From contig WBXE01000165.1 in the NCBI GenBank assembly GCA_008932955.1, forward strand, positions 1 to 5,508: a stretch of DNA of 5,508 nt, given 5' to 3'. Shown here piece by piece: positions 5,505 to 5,508 of this stretch. A program made the translations under genes and the position numbers. The notes beneath the pieces are model-generated. The model saw only the letters and a list, made by a program, of their open reading frames with translations, did no database searches and was not told the DNA's origin. How positions within the stretch are numbered: the stretch's first letter is position 1; the number at the start of each line of letters is the position of its first letter. The stretch is from Verrucomicrobiota bacterium (GTDB lineage Bacteria > Verrucomicrobiota > Verrucomicrobiia > Verrucomicrobiales > Akkermansiaceae).

Positions 5505-5508
5505 CCCA

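Noticed and set aside
1..5508. CRISPR array, tRNA, rRNA or riboswitch
   Set aside because: No regularly spaced short repeats, cloverleaf arms, rRNA motifs or known riboswitch cores were seen on either strand.

Overview
The window is a GC-rich bacterial chromosomal segment. Its style of genes (a short TilS, a DUF1156-type DNA methylase remnant, a STAS-like DUF4325 protein and a VapBC pair beside an Aas-like ligase) would fit a Verrucomicrobiota-like organism. That placement is an inference from protein character only; there is no rRNA or other marker to fix it.

Layout from left to right. (1) tilS on the plus strand (10-1017) encodes tRNA(Ile)-lysidine synthase, an essential housekeeping enzyme. 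(2) A scrambled accessory region (about 1022-3071) lies entirely on the minus strand. Read in its own direction, from high to low coordinates, it holds a small STAS-like DUF4325 gene (3071-2772), about 100 bp of sequence downstream of it, a VapB/VapC-type toxin-antitoxin pair (2611-1890), the 5' end of a DUF1156-type adenine-specific DNA methylase gene (from 1873) with a one-base frameshift near 1643, and then a second copy of the STAS gene's 3' end plus its downstream flank (1247-1027). The two copies of that flank form a direct repeat of about 221 bp, roughly 96% identical, enclosing the toxin-antitoxin/methylase cassette. (3) A plus-strand gene (3277-5433) encodes a 718-residue Aas-like protein: an N-terminal PlsC-type acyltransferase domain that has lost its catalytic signature, fused to an apparently intact AMP-forming acyl-ACP/acyl-CoA synthetase domain. 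(4) A long imperfect inverted repeat (5435-5504) follows its stop codon.

The simplest history is that tilS and the STAS-like gene were once convergent neighbours separated by about 110 bp. A cassette carrying vapBC and the front of a phage-defence-type methylase operon then became lodged in the STAS gene, with duplication of the STAS 3' end. The methylase/STAS join is in frame and falls where both proteins read Gly-Asp-x-Phe, suggesting recombination at a short microhomology. The toxin-antitoxin pair looks intact with its own promoter, while the methylase is clearly dead: frameshifted and lacking its catalytic core. The two housekeeping genes at the edges have no evident functional link to the insert.
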